From assembly GCA_017462445.1 (NCBI GenBank), contig JAFTRB010000214.1, forward strand, positions 1 through 11,249: a DNA stretch of 11,249 bases, written 5' to 3'. The notes beneath the pieces were generated by a model, which did no database searches, was not told the DNA's origin, and saw only the letters and a program-made list of their open reading frames with translations. The position numbers and the translations under genes are program-made. The stretch is from Clostridia bacterium (GTDB lineage: Bacteria > Bacillota_A > Clostridia > Oscillospirales > CAG-272). Shown here piece by piece: positions 1 to 6,008 of the stretch. The stretch's first letter is position 1. Each line of letters starts with the position of its first letter.

Positions 1-7
1 ATAAAGT

Positions 8-223
8 ATGCTAATTTACAAAACGCAAGAGCAAGAAGGATACGGTAAAAGCTACCACTGGAACGAGTATTGGCTTGAAGGTGGTCGAGTAGTTAAATAC
101 AGATGCCATCGGTACAAGCTCTTTGATGGAAGAGAAAACACATGGGAGCGAGAGGACAAGGAAGAGGAATCCTGGGATTTAGAATCTCCTTTGCTTCCAC
201 AATGGCTTAAGAAATATTTATAA
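8..223 (+). CDS. small hypothetical protein, 71 aa
   Basis: I do not recognise this protein and assign no function. It is a charged, aromatic-rich soluble polypeptide with many Tyr and Trp residues, an acidic stretch around residues 47-58 (several Glu and Asp in EREDKEEE) and no membrane segment or Cys pair. An in-frame TAA at positions 2-4 lies just before the ATG, so the frame cannot extend upstream. Only seven bases precede the start, so no ribosome binding site can be judged. It is the only plus-strand gene at this end and converges on the ADP-ribosylglycohydrolase operon, separated by a strong hairpin. The composition is protein-like, but it could be the remnant of a longer broken gene beyond the left edge. 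Base composition is more AT-rich than the neighbouring operon. Confidence 0.5.
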   Translation: MLIYKTQEQEGYGKSYHWNEYWLEGGRVVKYRCHRYKLFDGRENTWEREDKEEESWDLESPLLPQWLKKYL

Positions 224-258
224 TGTGCTAGTCGGTTTGTGTTTTTCTTTATTTACAT

Positions 259-292
259 AACACGCCCTTGCTCGTTTGAGCAGGGGCGTGTT
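259..292. terminator. 15-bp hairpin between convergent genes
   Basis: The arms AACACGCCCTTGCTC and GAGCAGGGGCGTGTT pair over 15 positions with one G-T wobble around a GTTT loop. The hairpin sits between the stop of the 71-aa gene and the stop of the ADP-ribosylglycohydrolase, where a bidirectional terminator is expected. Neither side has a clean run of T, only AT-rich sequence, so termination is inferred from position and stem strength. The rest of the gap also holds a weaker inverted repeat, GTTTAAGCA at 317-325 and TGCTTAAAC at 350-358. Confidence 0.55.
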
Positions 293-364
293 AAATATTT
301 GAGCTAGTTCTTGTGCGTTTAAGCAATTAACGGTTTTGGGTCTGCGTTTTGCTTAAACTATAGT

Positions 365-1300
365 TTATTTGCACCAGCTATCTATAGCTCTGTCGCACAT
401 ATCGACAAGATAGTCAAGCCTTTTCAGCATTCCAAGCCATTCGCGCGGAATTGCCTCGATGCCGTAGAGCGCGCCCGCAAGACCGCCGGCTATCGCCGCC
501 ACCGTGTCGGTGTCCTCGCCGAGATTTGCCGCCATAAGCGCGCACTCGCGGTAGGTGTCACTATTAAGCAGGCACCACACCGCCGCCTCCAGCGTGTCGA
601 CCACATAGCCGGAGCTTTTTATTTTGGCACGGGGGGTGGCTTCAAAGCCCGGTGAGAGAAGCCTCTCGTAGTAGCCTATCTCTGTGCTGGCCTTGTATTT
701 TTCCCTCGCCTCGGCAAGGGCGGCTTCTATGCTTGCCTTGCTTGGCTTATCCAGCAGCTCAAAAAGAATAAGGTTATATATTCTGCAGGCGAGCCTGCTT
801 CTTTCGTGACCGTGGGTGAGGGCGGAGGCGGAGTCTATCAGCTTGTCCGTCTCGCCGTCATCAAGTCCCCTTGCATAGGCATAAAGCGAGAAGGGGTGAA
901 TTCTCATCAGCGAGCCGTTGCCGTTGGAGCTTGCCTCCTTCGGTCCGCATTCGGTCGGGGGGAGGTTTTCCCTGAAATAGCGGTCTATGGCTCTGCTACA
1001 AGTGCCGCCGATGTCAAAGAGCTTGCCTGTCGGGGTGTAGTCGCTTTTGTAATACCACTCGCCAAAGCGGCGCATTATGTCATCAAAGTCAACCTCGCCC
1101 CCTGCCAAGGAGTCCAGCGCTGCTATGGACATACTGGTGTCATCCGACCAGCTTCCTGCAGGGACGGGGTATGTTCCATAGCCCTCCATTTTCTCTAAGG
1201 GGCTAGCATCCAGCTCCGCCCTTGAGCAGAATTCAACAGGTACGCCGAGGGCATCCGCCACCGCGTGCCCCAGCATTACCGCTCTGATTTTTTTCTTCAT
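365..1300 (-). CDS. ADP-ribosylglycohydrolase family protein (DraG-like)
   Basis: This 311-aa cytoplasmic enzyme belongs to the ADP-ribosylglycohydrolase family, which uses a metal pair to remove ADP-ribose from modified residues (arginine in DraG; other targets in relatives). Family marks are present in order: an N-terminal glycine-rich stretch ending DALGVPVEF (residues 16-24), SDDT (52-55) for metal binding, NGSLMR (128-133), THGHE (162-166), and the C-terminal metal motif GEDTDTVAAIAGG (261-273). The length is normal for the family and no catalytic motif is missing. The ATG follows a good AAAGGAG site (1311-1317). It is the last gene of a three-gene operon, 30 bases after the alpha-CTD-like gene. 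The substrate cannot be read from sequence; the neighbour suggests a link to transcription. I am sure of the family and unsure of the target. Confidence 0.92.
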   Translation of the reverse strand: MKKKIRAVMLGHAVADALGVPVEFCSRAELDASPLEKMEGYGTYPVPAGSWSDDTSMSIAALDSLAGGEVDFDDIMRRFGEWYYKSDYTPTGKLFDIGGTCSRAIDRYFRENLPPTECGPKEASSNGNGSLMRIHPFSLYAYARGLDDGETDKLIDSASALTHGHERSRLACRIYNLILFELLDKPSKASIEAALAEAREKYKASTEIGYYERLLSPGFEATPRAKIKSSGYVVDTLEAAVWCLLNSDTYRECALMAANLGEDTDTVAAIAGGLAGALYGIEAIPREWLGMLKRLDYLVDMCDRAIDSWCK

Positions 1301-1330
1301 AATTTCACATCTCCTTTCGGGGTGTTATCC

Positions 1331-1708
1331 TTATGCTATGCAGTTCATCTCGATAAGCTCGAGCCAAAAGCGCTCCTTTTCCTTGGCGTTAAGACAGTAG
1401 TAGCCGTAAACCAATAGCTTGGTCTTGATTTCGCTAACAGTCTTTCTGCCAATATTGCGGTAGCCGCCAAGCTCGTCGCTGTTTATAACGTCCACGATGT
1501 CGCCCACGGTTTTTCTGCCTGCCCTATGCAAGCAGTTGGTTGCCCTGACCGAAAAATCCATCTCGGAGATGGGAAGCTCCGCCGCCATATGGCTGAAGGG
1601 GATTGAAACCTTGACATCGTTGCCAAAGGCGTTCCCCATAGCCTCCACAAGTCCGCACTGATCTGCTACTTGGCACAGCATAGCTGCTAATTCTTTTCTG
1701 TTATTCAT
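1331..1708 (-). CDS. stand-alone RNA polymerase alpha-CTD-like protein
   Basis: This 125-aa protein carries a domain very like the C-terminal domain of the RNA polymerase alpha subunit, without the N-terminal assembly domain. Residues about 46-104 align by eye with E. coli alpha 255-311: SVRATNCLHRAG matches TVRSANCLKAE, and NIGRKTVSEI matches NLGKKSLTEI. The residues that contact UP-element DNA are kept: Arg55 (Arg265 in E. coli), Asn58 (Asn268), Gly87 (Gly296), Lys89 (Lys298), Thr90 (Ser299) and Glu93 (Glu302). Helix-hairpin-helix DNA binding is therefore likely. About 45 residues of unassigned N-terminal sequence precede the domain. I chose the ATG at 1708 because AAAGGA (1718-1723) lies nine bases upstream; a TTG at 1726 in the same frame has no such support. 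The start overlaps the stop of the preceding gene by 8 bases, implying translational coupling. Its exact role is unknown. Confidence 0.85.
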   Translation of the reverse strand: MNNRKELAAMLCQVADQCGLVEAMGNAFGNDVKVSIPFSHMAAELPISEMDFSVRATNCLHRAGRKTVGDIVDVINSDELGGYRNIGRKTVSEIKTKLLVYGYYCLNAKEKERFWLELIEMNCIA

Positions 1709-1943
1709 TTCTGTCCATCCTTTCAAGATTTAAGTCATAATTATGATATTCGTCGCAGTCCTCGCAGTAGCCCTCCTCGTCGACGAAATGCTCTCTTCCG
1801 TCCTCGTCGATATGGCTGGACCAATTATCCGCGTCTCGGTTTTCCCCAAAACCGGGTGGCCCCCCTCGCGCATCAAGCGAGGCCGAGGCAACCGTCTTCA
1901 GGAAAAAGACAAGCGCGATGGCAATCAGGATTAAAAATTCCAT
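1701..1943 (-). CDS. small membrane-anchored acidic protein, 80 aa
   Basis: I do not recognise this protein. It has one hydrophobic segment at residues 2-19 with little charge before it, followed by a soluble, very acidic tail. The tail holds a Gly/Pro stretch (27-33) and a cysteine pair CEDC (60-63) followed by a His, which might bind a metal or take part in thiol chemistry; this is inference. The ATG is preceded by a strong AAGGAGGTG site (around 1949-1957), the best in the operon, and a TATAAT sequence lies about 30 bases upstream. It is the first gene of the operon and its stop overlaps the start of the alpha-CTD-like gene, so the two are probably made together. Single-pass anchor is the most likely topology; a cleaved signal peptide is less likely because the segment lacks a basic N-terminus. 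Confidence 0.65.
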   Translation of the reverse strand: MEFLILIAIALVFFLKTVASASLDARGGPPGFGENRDADNWSSHIDEDGREHFVDEEGYCEDCDEYHNYDLNLERMDRNE

Positions 1944-1973
1944 CAGAACACCTCCTTTTCGTCCTCTGAATAC

Positions 1974-1979
1974 ATTATA
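1974..1979 (-). promoter_or_regulatory. candidate -10 box of the alpha-CTD/DraG operon
   Basis: A perfect TATAAT on the minus strand lies about 30 bases before the start of the 80-aa gene, immediately ahead of its strong ribosome binding site. No good -35 box is found 16-18 bases upstream. Instead that region carries an inverted repeat (TGTCC at 1990-1994, GGACA at 2003-2007) that would cover the -35 position, which could be an activator or repressor site. Confidence 0.4.
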
Positions 1980-2044
1980 AAGGATAAGGTGTCCGATAGA
2001 ATGGACAGTATAATAATATATTTTTATTTTATAATAGGTTTTTC

Positions 2045-2446
2045 CTACTCCGCATTTTCCTCGTTTGCAACGAAGGAGTACAGCTCGCCGTCAACAAGGG
2101 TGAGTATGCCCTCCTGCCCCTCTTCAAAGGCGAAATACATTTCCTCGCTAACCGAGAGCTGCAGCTGCTTGCCCTCGCTATCGGTAAAGCATACAGAAAA
2201 GACTCTTTCGGATTTTGGCAGCTTATGTCCCTGGTGTCCCACAGAGTGGGCGGAGCAGGCAAGAGCTGTAACGGTGACATATAGCTCTGTATATTCAGGC
2301 TCTCTTTCAAGCCTTGCGTCCTCCTCGGCGCGTATCTGCTCGACGATGGCGATCTTGTTCCTCTTATACTGTATAATTGCGATAATTACACAAATGAGTA
2401 TAGCCAAAGCCGCGGCGATAAGAACAAGAATAATAGGGTCGTTCAT
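2045..2446 (-). CDS. DUF2500-like single-pass membrane protein
   Basis: This 133-aa protein has one membrane segment (residues about 4-26) followed by a basic YKRNK patch, then a charged linker and a small beta-rich domain (about 52-128). The pattern LYVTVTAL at 55-62, then FSVCFTDSEGKQLQLSVSEE (83-102) and GQEGILTLVDGELYSF (110-125), resembles DUF2500, a small domain of unknown function in membrane-anchored proteins. The charge distribution suggests the domain is cytoplasmic, but this is a weak guide. I start at the ATG at 2446 because AAAGGAGGA lies just upstream; a longer frame to 2494 crosses the promoter. It has its own promoter and is followed by a 101-base AT-rich gap before the next operon. 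The family assignment is by eye and moderate. Confidence 0.75.
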   Translation of the reverse strand: MNDPIILVLIAAALAILICVIIAIIQYKRNKIAIVEQIRAEEDARLEREPEYTELYVTVTALACSAHSVGHQGHKLPKSERVFSVCFTDSEGKQLQLSVSEEMYFAFEEGQEGILTLVDGELYSFVANEENAE

Positions 2447-2468
2447 CGGTGGCTCCTCCTTTGATGCT

Positions 2469-2678
2469 TTATATATAAAGGATACCATATGCAAGAAAAT
2501 ATGTCAAGAGCGGCAGCGTGGCAGGGGAGGGGAGAGGGCGGATAATATACCAAAGGTTGGGAGCTGACGCTTTTTGACAAATCGGGCAGTAGGGCTTTCC
2601 TTCTTTTGGTATATGTTTTTCACAAGTCTTGCAAATGTAAATAATGGTTGACACAAAAAGCTTACACGGGTGCCGCAT
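2469..2678 (-). pseudogene. zinc-ribbon reading frame, probably a decayed gene
   Basis: A minus-strand frame of 69 codons contains CKTC (residues 16-19), then KHIPKEGKPY, then CPIC (31-34). This is the C-x2-C...C-x2-C layout of the zinc-ribbon found at the start of many clostridial membrane proteins, whose typical form has a CxxCG-x-IP start and a FCPxCG end. The stretch after it is proline-rich and ends in a short hydrophobic segment (about 53-69). The frame has no ribosome binding site before its ATG (2678), begins directly after the T-run of the mcrC terminator, and its end overlaps the promoter of the next gene. I therefore read it as a remnant of a zinc-ribbon gene, or less likely a tiny gene using an unusual start. 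Confidence 0.35.
2479..2507 (-). promoter_or_regulatory. sigma-A-type promoter of the DUF2500-like gene
   Basis: On the minus strand a perfect -35 TTGACA (2507-2502) is followed after 17 bases by TATCCT (2484-2479), four of six matches to the -10 consensus. Transcription would start near 2472, giving a leader of about 25 bases that contains the AAAGGAGGA ribosome binding site. Confidence 0.55.
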
Positions 2679-2682
2679 AAAC

Positions 2683-2745
2683 AAAAAACTGCATCAAGCG
2701 AGGGCGCATTTTTCGTTAAGGATAACACACCGTGGCTTGATGCAG
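2683..2745 (-). terminator. likely terminator of the mcrBC operon
   Basis: Just after the mcrC stop, the minus strand has CTGCATCAAGC (2745-2735) and GCTTGATGCAG (2699-2689), a perfect 11-bp inverted repeat, followed directly by six T residues (2688-2683). Stem plus T-run fits an intrinsic terminator. The loop of 35 bases is unusually long; it can hold a small inner stem (GTTA/TAAC). Confidence 0.6.
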
Positions 2746-2749
2746 CCTT

Positions 2750-3778
2750 CTATTCCTTTATAAAATTGGCAACAATTTCATCCAGAGTCCTACGTATCTC
2801 GGCAAAGGGCCTGTTGAGATCGAGCGAGCGCACGCCAATTATGCTTTCGCTCATTCGGTAGGTCAAATTGATAGGCTCCTCCTCTGTGCCGGCGTAAAGG
2901 AGCATTCCTGATACCTCAATACCCTCGCGCTCCCGTTCCTTGTTCTTGACATAGGTGAAAATCTGGTATAGGTGGGAAGAGCGAACTGTTTTTTTACCGC
3001 GGTGAAGCTGGAGAATTTCCTTATAATACTTAGCGTCAATTATCAGGGTGCGCCTGTTATCGTAGGTCAGCATAATATCAGACTGCATGGTTGGCAGTAA
3101 AAGCTCCATTTCGTCATCGAGCGCCCAGCTGATCTGCGAGGATGCTGCGCTTACCTTTGGATGCTCGCGGCGGTAGTATTCCAGGATGAATTTCTCGTAC
3201 AGTCGGCACATTCTCTGCTCGTCGAGAAATTTCAGCATTTTCACCTCACCGTCCTTCGTTGTCTGAAGAAGTCCGGTGATTACAAGGTTACAGATTGCTA
3301 TAAGCATCCTGTAGGATTGGTTGTTTTTATTATATCTGATCTTCCAGTTTATTCTGTGATGCTCCAGAACTCCCACATCTGCAAAATAGCGCATAAGATG
3401 GCGCAATTCCTTCTTTCTTTCAAGGGGAATGTCGCATCGAAGGAGCAGGAGGGCTGTTGTCTTTACTATACGGTTGAGATATGTGTCACAGGTAAGCTCG
3501 TCAAAGCAACAATCCAGCCGCCTATGTCTGATTGCGCCCGATGATATCGAAGCGGAGATATCTATCTTTCCTCGCGGCGTGCTTGTCTGCTCCTGCGCAT
3601 CATTATAGCTTTTGCCAAGCCCGCGCTTGATTTGCGCCGTTATTCCCCGGGCAAGTATTGCCGAGAGCAGGTCAGCCGTATTCTCAAATTCCTCCGTACC
3701 GCAGCTTGCGTACCCATCGGATTTCAGAAGCTGAAAGGCGTAGGCAAGCATATGGTAGATATTGTTTATAAGAATCAT
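2750..3778 (-). CDS. mcrC: McrC, nuclease subunit of McrBC-type type IV restriction system
   Basis: This 342-aa protein is the nuclease partner of the McrB GTPase; in the known system McrC joins McrB rings, stimulates GTP hydrolysis and cuts DNA carrying modified bases. The length is close to E. coli McrC (348 aa). The conserved start LINNIYHMLAYAF (3-15) is present, and the PD-(D/E)xK site is intact: Asp234 in QSDIML, Asp248 and Lys250 in IIDAKYYK. LYEKFILEYY (193-202) and HLYQIFTYV (269-277) are further family marks. The ATG at 3778 shares ATGA with the mcrB stop, so translation is coupled and no separate ribosome binding site is needed; the in-frame upstream extension lies inside mcrB and is not coding. 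A terminator follows directly. No damage to the gene is seen. Confidence 0.93.
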   Translation of the reverse strand: MILINNIYHMLAYAFQLLKSDGYASCGTEEFENTADLLSAILARGITAQIKRGLGKSYNDAQEQTSTPRGKIDISASISSGAIRHRRLDCCFDELTCDTYLNRIVKTTALLLLRCDIPLERKKELRHLMRYFADVGVLEHHRINWKIRYNKNNQSYRMLIAICNLVITGLLQTTKDGEVKMLKFLDEQRMCRLYEKFILEYYRREHPKVSAASSQISWALDDEMELLLPTMQSDIMLTYDNRRTLIIDAKYYKEILQLHRGKKTVRSSHLYQIFTYVKNKEREREGIEVSGMLLYAGTEEEPINLTYRMSESIIGVRSLDLNRPFAEIRRTLDEIVANFIKE

Positions 3779-5919
3779 TGCAGAGCCTCGCGCAGCCTTC
3801 TTACCCACCTATCGCATTTATCCGGCTCGTCAAACCAGTATTCCTCAAGCAGGGGCGCGATTTCGTAGTTAATAACCGAGGCAAGCCAGCCTATGTCAAC
3901 CTCTCCGTCGGTGCAGAAGTAGCTGTGGCCTATGGTAAAGCCTCTGCCGAGGGTGTCATCCGCGGCAATTATTCCGTTCAGCTCCTCGATTATGTCGACT
4001 ACCCTGACAAGAGCGTCCAGATTTTTCTCCTCCAGATATTTTTCAAATCCGGCAGAGGAGAACGCGGGCTGGAAGGTGAAGAAGGCAAAGCGGCGCCTCA
4101 GGGCAAAGTCTATCATTGCAAGGCTTCTGTCGGCGGTGTTCATCATACCGATTATGTAGAGATTTTTCGGCACGCCAAACTCCTCGTCGCGATAAAGAAG
4201 GCTAAGCTTATTTTGGCGCTTGTCCCCCTCGACGAGCATAAACAGCTCTCCGAATATTTTGCTCAGATTTCCGCGGTTTATTTCATCTATAATGAAGAAG
4301 TAGGGCTCATTAGGGTGCTTTTCCGCCTCCTTGCAGAAGCGGTAGAAGGGCCCCTCCACAATTTCAAAGCCGCTTTCGTTGGGCCTGTATCCCATTATGA
4401 AATCCTCATAGCTATAGCTTTGGTGGAATTGAATCATCTTGATGCGGCTTGGGTCCTTGTATCCCATTATCGAGTAGGCTAATCTGTCTGCCGCAAAGGT
4501 CTTTCCAACGCCGGGAGGACCTTGGAGAATTATATTTCTTTTGCGCAGAAGCTTGGCAACAAGCTCATCATACATAGCCCCATCAATATATACATCTCGC
4601 AAAAAGTCTTCACGGGTGTAGGCTTTGGGGGTATCGGTGGAGGAATTTTCAGGCTCATCGGTTTCATTATTAACCTCGCCCTGTGGCGCAACGGCACCGA
4701 TAAGCCCTGTTAGCATTTCTACAAGCTTCGTATTTCTTGTGATATCGGTTAGCGTTTTTTGCGCTATCTTCTGGGGAGTTTCCCAGTTGCCCTTATGCGT
4801 CCATCTCACTCTTCTGACATTGTGGTATTTGTCTGCTCTGTCGGCTTGATATTCGTAGTCCGATTCAACAATTCCACAGCCGATTATAGCAGACATTCCC
4901 TTTTTCGCAAATACAATATCGCCGGGCTTCATATTTTTCAGGAAGTTCCAGGTTGTAAGCGAGGCGTTTGTATACGGATAGGAATTGTCAATAAGCTTCT
5001 TCATTGCGTCTATCATAGCGTTCCTTGACGGATACTGTGTCAAATCGCCTATTTCGTACCAGCCGATTGCCATAATTCCTTCTTCATAGAAGCTATCCCA
5101 CATTGAAGCGTTTTCTCCGGGGGCGTAAAGCCAATAATGCACGTCGTTATCCTCCTCACTGTATTCTGCTTCCGTAGCCGAATTCTCGTCAGCGACAGGC
5201 TCAGACTCCTGCGCCTTCCCCTCCTGCCAGGCTGTGTGCGAAAGCTCGGGGAGGTTGTGGAATTCTTCTTCGCCCTGTGACATTGCGGCCATTATATATT
5301 CAACTATATTCAGGTACTCCTTGCCATTTATATATTCGAAGAGGTACAAATCGAATGCTTTTTTAAGGAAGCTCTTGTTCTTGTTATCCAGGTTGATGAA
5401 TGCGTATGGGCGCACCCAATAAAGCCCCATCGTCAGCTTCCATTTAACCTGCGGAAGAACAAATGCTTTATCAAAGGCGAGAGCGAATTCGCTTGCGTTT
5501 GCCGCAGTTTTTTGGTCGGCATAGTTCAGCGCCTTTGCGAATATATCCCAAAGAATATTGATATCCTCGCTACCCCTTTCGCCCTCAAAGCGGTAGAAGG
5601 TGGCGCTCATAGGAAATAGAACGGGAACACCGTCAAAGTCATCGGGCATAGGTGCGGTTACGCCAAGCCTTACGCCGATAGAACCGAGTATTGCCCGACG
5701 CTTGTCATCTTTAAGCTTCATTTTGTTAAACAGCCCAAAAACGGTAAAGGGGTCAATGTCGGTTGGGGCACCGTTATCCAGGCTGGGCATTTCCAGGCTT
5801 GCATCGGTAAACGCCCGAGTTATTTGGTCTATCAACTTAGGCCGATTATTCCTGTATGGGATAAGCTTATCGGCAAGCTCGGTGTAGTAGGAAATCCAGG
5901 AGAATGCGGTATTACTCAT
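3775..5919 (-). CDS. mcrB: McrB, GTPase subunit with EVE-like modified-base reader domain
   Basis: This 714-aa protein is the motor and recognition subunit of a type IV (modification-dependent) restriction system. Residues 1-215 form an N-terminal domain I cannot name, with IDPFTVFGLFNK (55-66). An acidic linker (about 235-258) follows. Residues 260-385 look like an EVE/PUA-fold reader: HYWLYAPGE (261-269), GWYEIGDL (286-293), MKPGDIVFAKKG (330-341), IIGCGIVE (345-352). Such domains bind modified bases. A second linker leads to the AAA+ module: Walker A GPPGVGKT (467-474), Walker B FFIIDE (541-546) with INRGN, the McrB signature MNTADRS (593-599), ALRRRF (606-611) and IGHSYF (663-668). GTP use is inferred from the family. 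It is longer than E. coli McrB (459 aa) because of the extra domains. AAAGGA (5926-5931) precedes the ATG. mcrC follows with an ATGA overlap. Confidence 0.93.
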   Translation of the reverse strand: MSNTAFSWISYYTELADKLIPYRNNRPKLIDQITRAFTDASLEMPSLDNGAPTDIDPFTVFGLFNKMKLKDDKRRAILGSIGVRLGVTAPMPDDFDGVPVLFPMSATFYRFEGERGSEDINILWDIFAKALNYADQKTAANASEFALAFDKAFVLPQVKWKLTMGLYWVRPYAFINLDNKNKSFLKKAFDLYLFEYINGKEYLNIVEYIMAAMSQGEEEFHNLPELSHTAWQEGKAQESEPVADENSATEAEYSEEDNDVHYWLYAPGENASMWDSFYEEGIMAIGWYEIGDLTQYPSRNAMIDAMKKLIDNSYPYTNASLTTWNFLKNMKPGDIVFAKKGMSAIIGCGIVESDYEYQADRADKYHNVRRVRWTHKGNWETPQKIAQKTLTDITRNTKLVEMLTGLIGAVAPQGEVNNETDEPENSSTDTPKAYTREDFLRDVYIDGAMYDELVAKLLRKRNIILQGPPGVGKTFAADRLAYSIMGYKDPSRIKMIQFHQSYSYEDFIMGYRPNESGFEIVEGPFYRFCKEAEKHPNEPYFFIIDEINRGNLSKIFGELFMLVEGDKRQNKLSLLYRDEEFGVPKNLYIIGMMNTADRSLAMIDFALRRRFAFFTFQPAFSSAGFEKYLEEKNLDALVRVVDIIEELNGIIAADDTLGRGFTIGHSYFCTDGEVDIGWLASVINYEIAPLLEEYWFDEPDKCDRWVRRLREALQ

Positions 5920-5947
5920 AATTAATCCTTTCTTTTTTGAATTAGTA

Positions 5948-5980
5948 AAGCGCCGAACACCTTGGGGTGGCTCGGCGCTT
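5948..5980 (-). terminator. strong hairpin between transporter gene and mcrB
   Basis: AAGCGCCGA (5948-5956) and TCGGCGCTT (5972-5980) pair perfectly, and the loop holds a second stem, CACC/GGTG. It lies after the EamA transporter stop and about 30 bases before mcrB. On the minus strand it is followed only by TTTACTAATTC, a weak T-run, so it may be a leaky terminator that lets some transcription into mcrBC. No convincing promoter is seen between it and mcrB. Confidence 0.5.
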
Positions 5981-6008
5981 ATTGATGTAGGTGCTACTGT
6001 TGTCTGTT

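Noticed and set aside
1870..2703. A shared 13-mer GCATCAAGCGAGG at 1870-1882 and 2691-2703
   Set aside because: Only two copies exist, one inside a coding region and one inside the terminator stem, with no further similarity in the flanks. Chance is the simplest explanation.
2504..2728. A second minus-strand frame of 74 codons over the zinc-ribbon remnant
   Set aside because: It lacks a ribosome binding site and any known motif. It is a shifted reading of the same sequence that encodes the CxxC pairs.
2689..2745. 57-bp element with 11-bp terminal inverted repeats, possibly a mobile miniature element
   Set aside because: There is no target-site duplication, and the T-run directly after one arm right behind the mcrC stop fits a terminator better.
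3778..4482. A 234-codon plus-strand open frame
   Set aside because: It lies fully antisense to mcrB, whose domain motifs are unmistakable. It has no ribosome binding site and its translation shows no known pattern.
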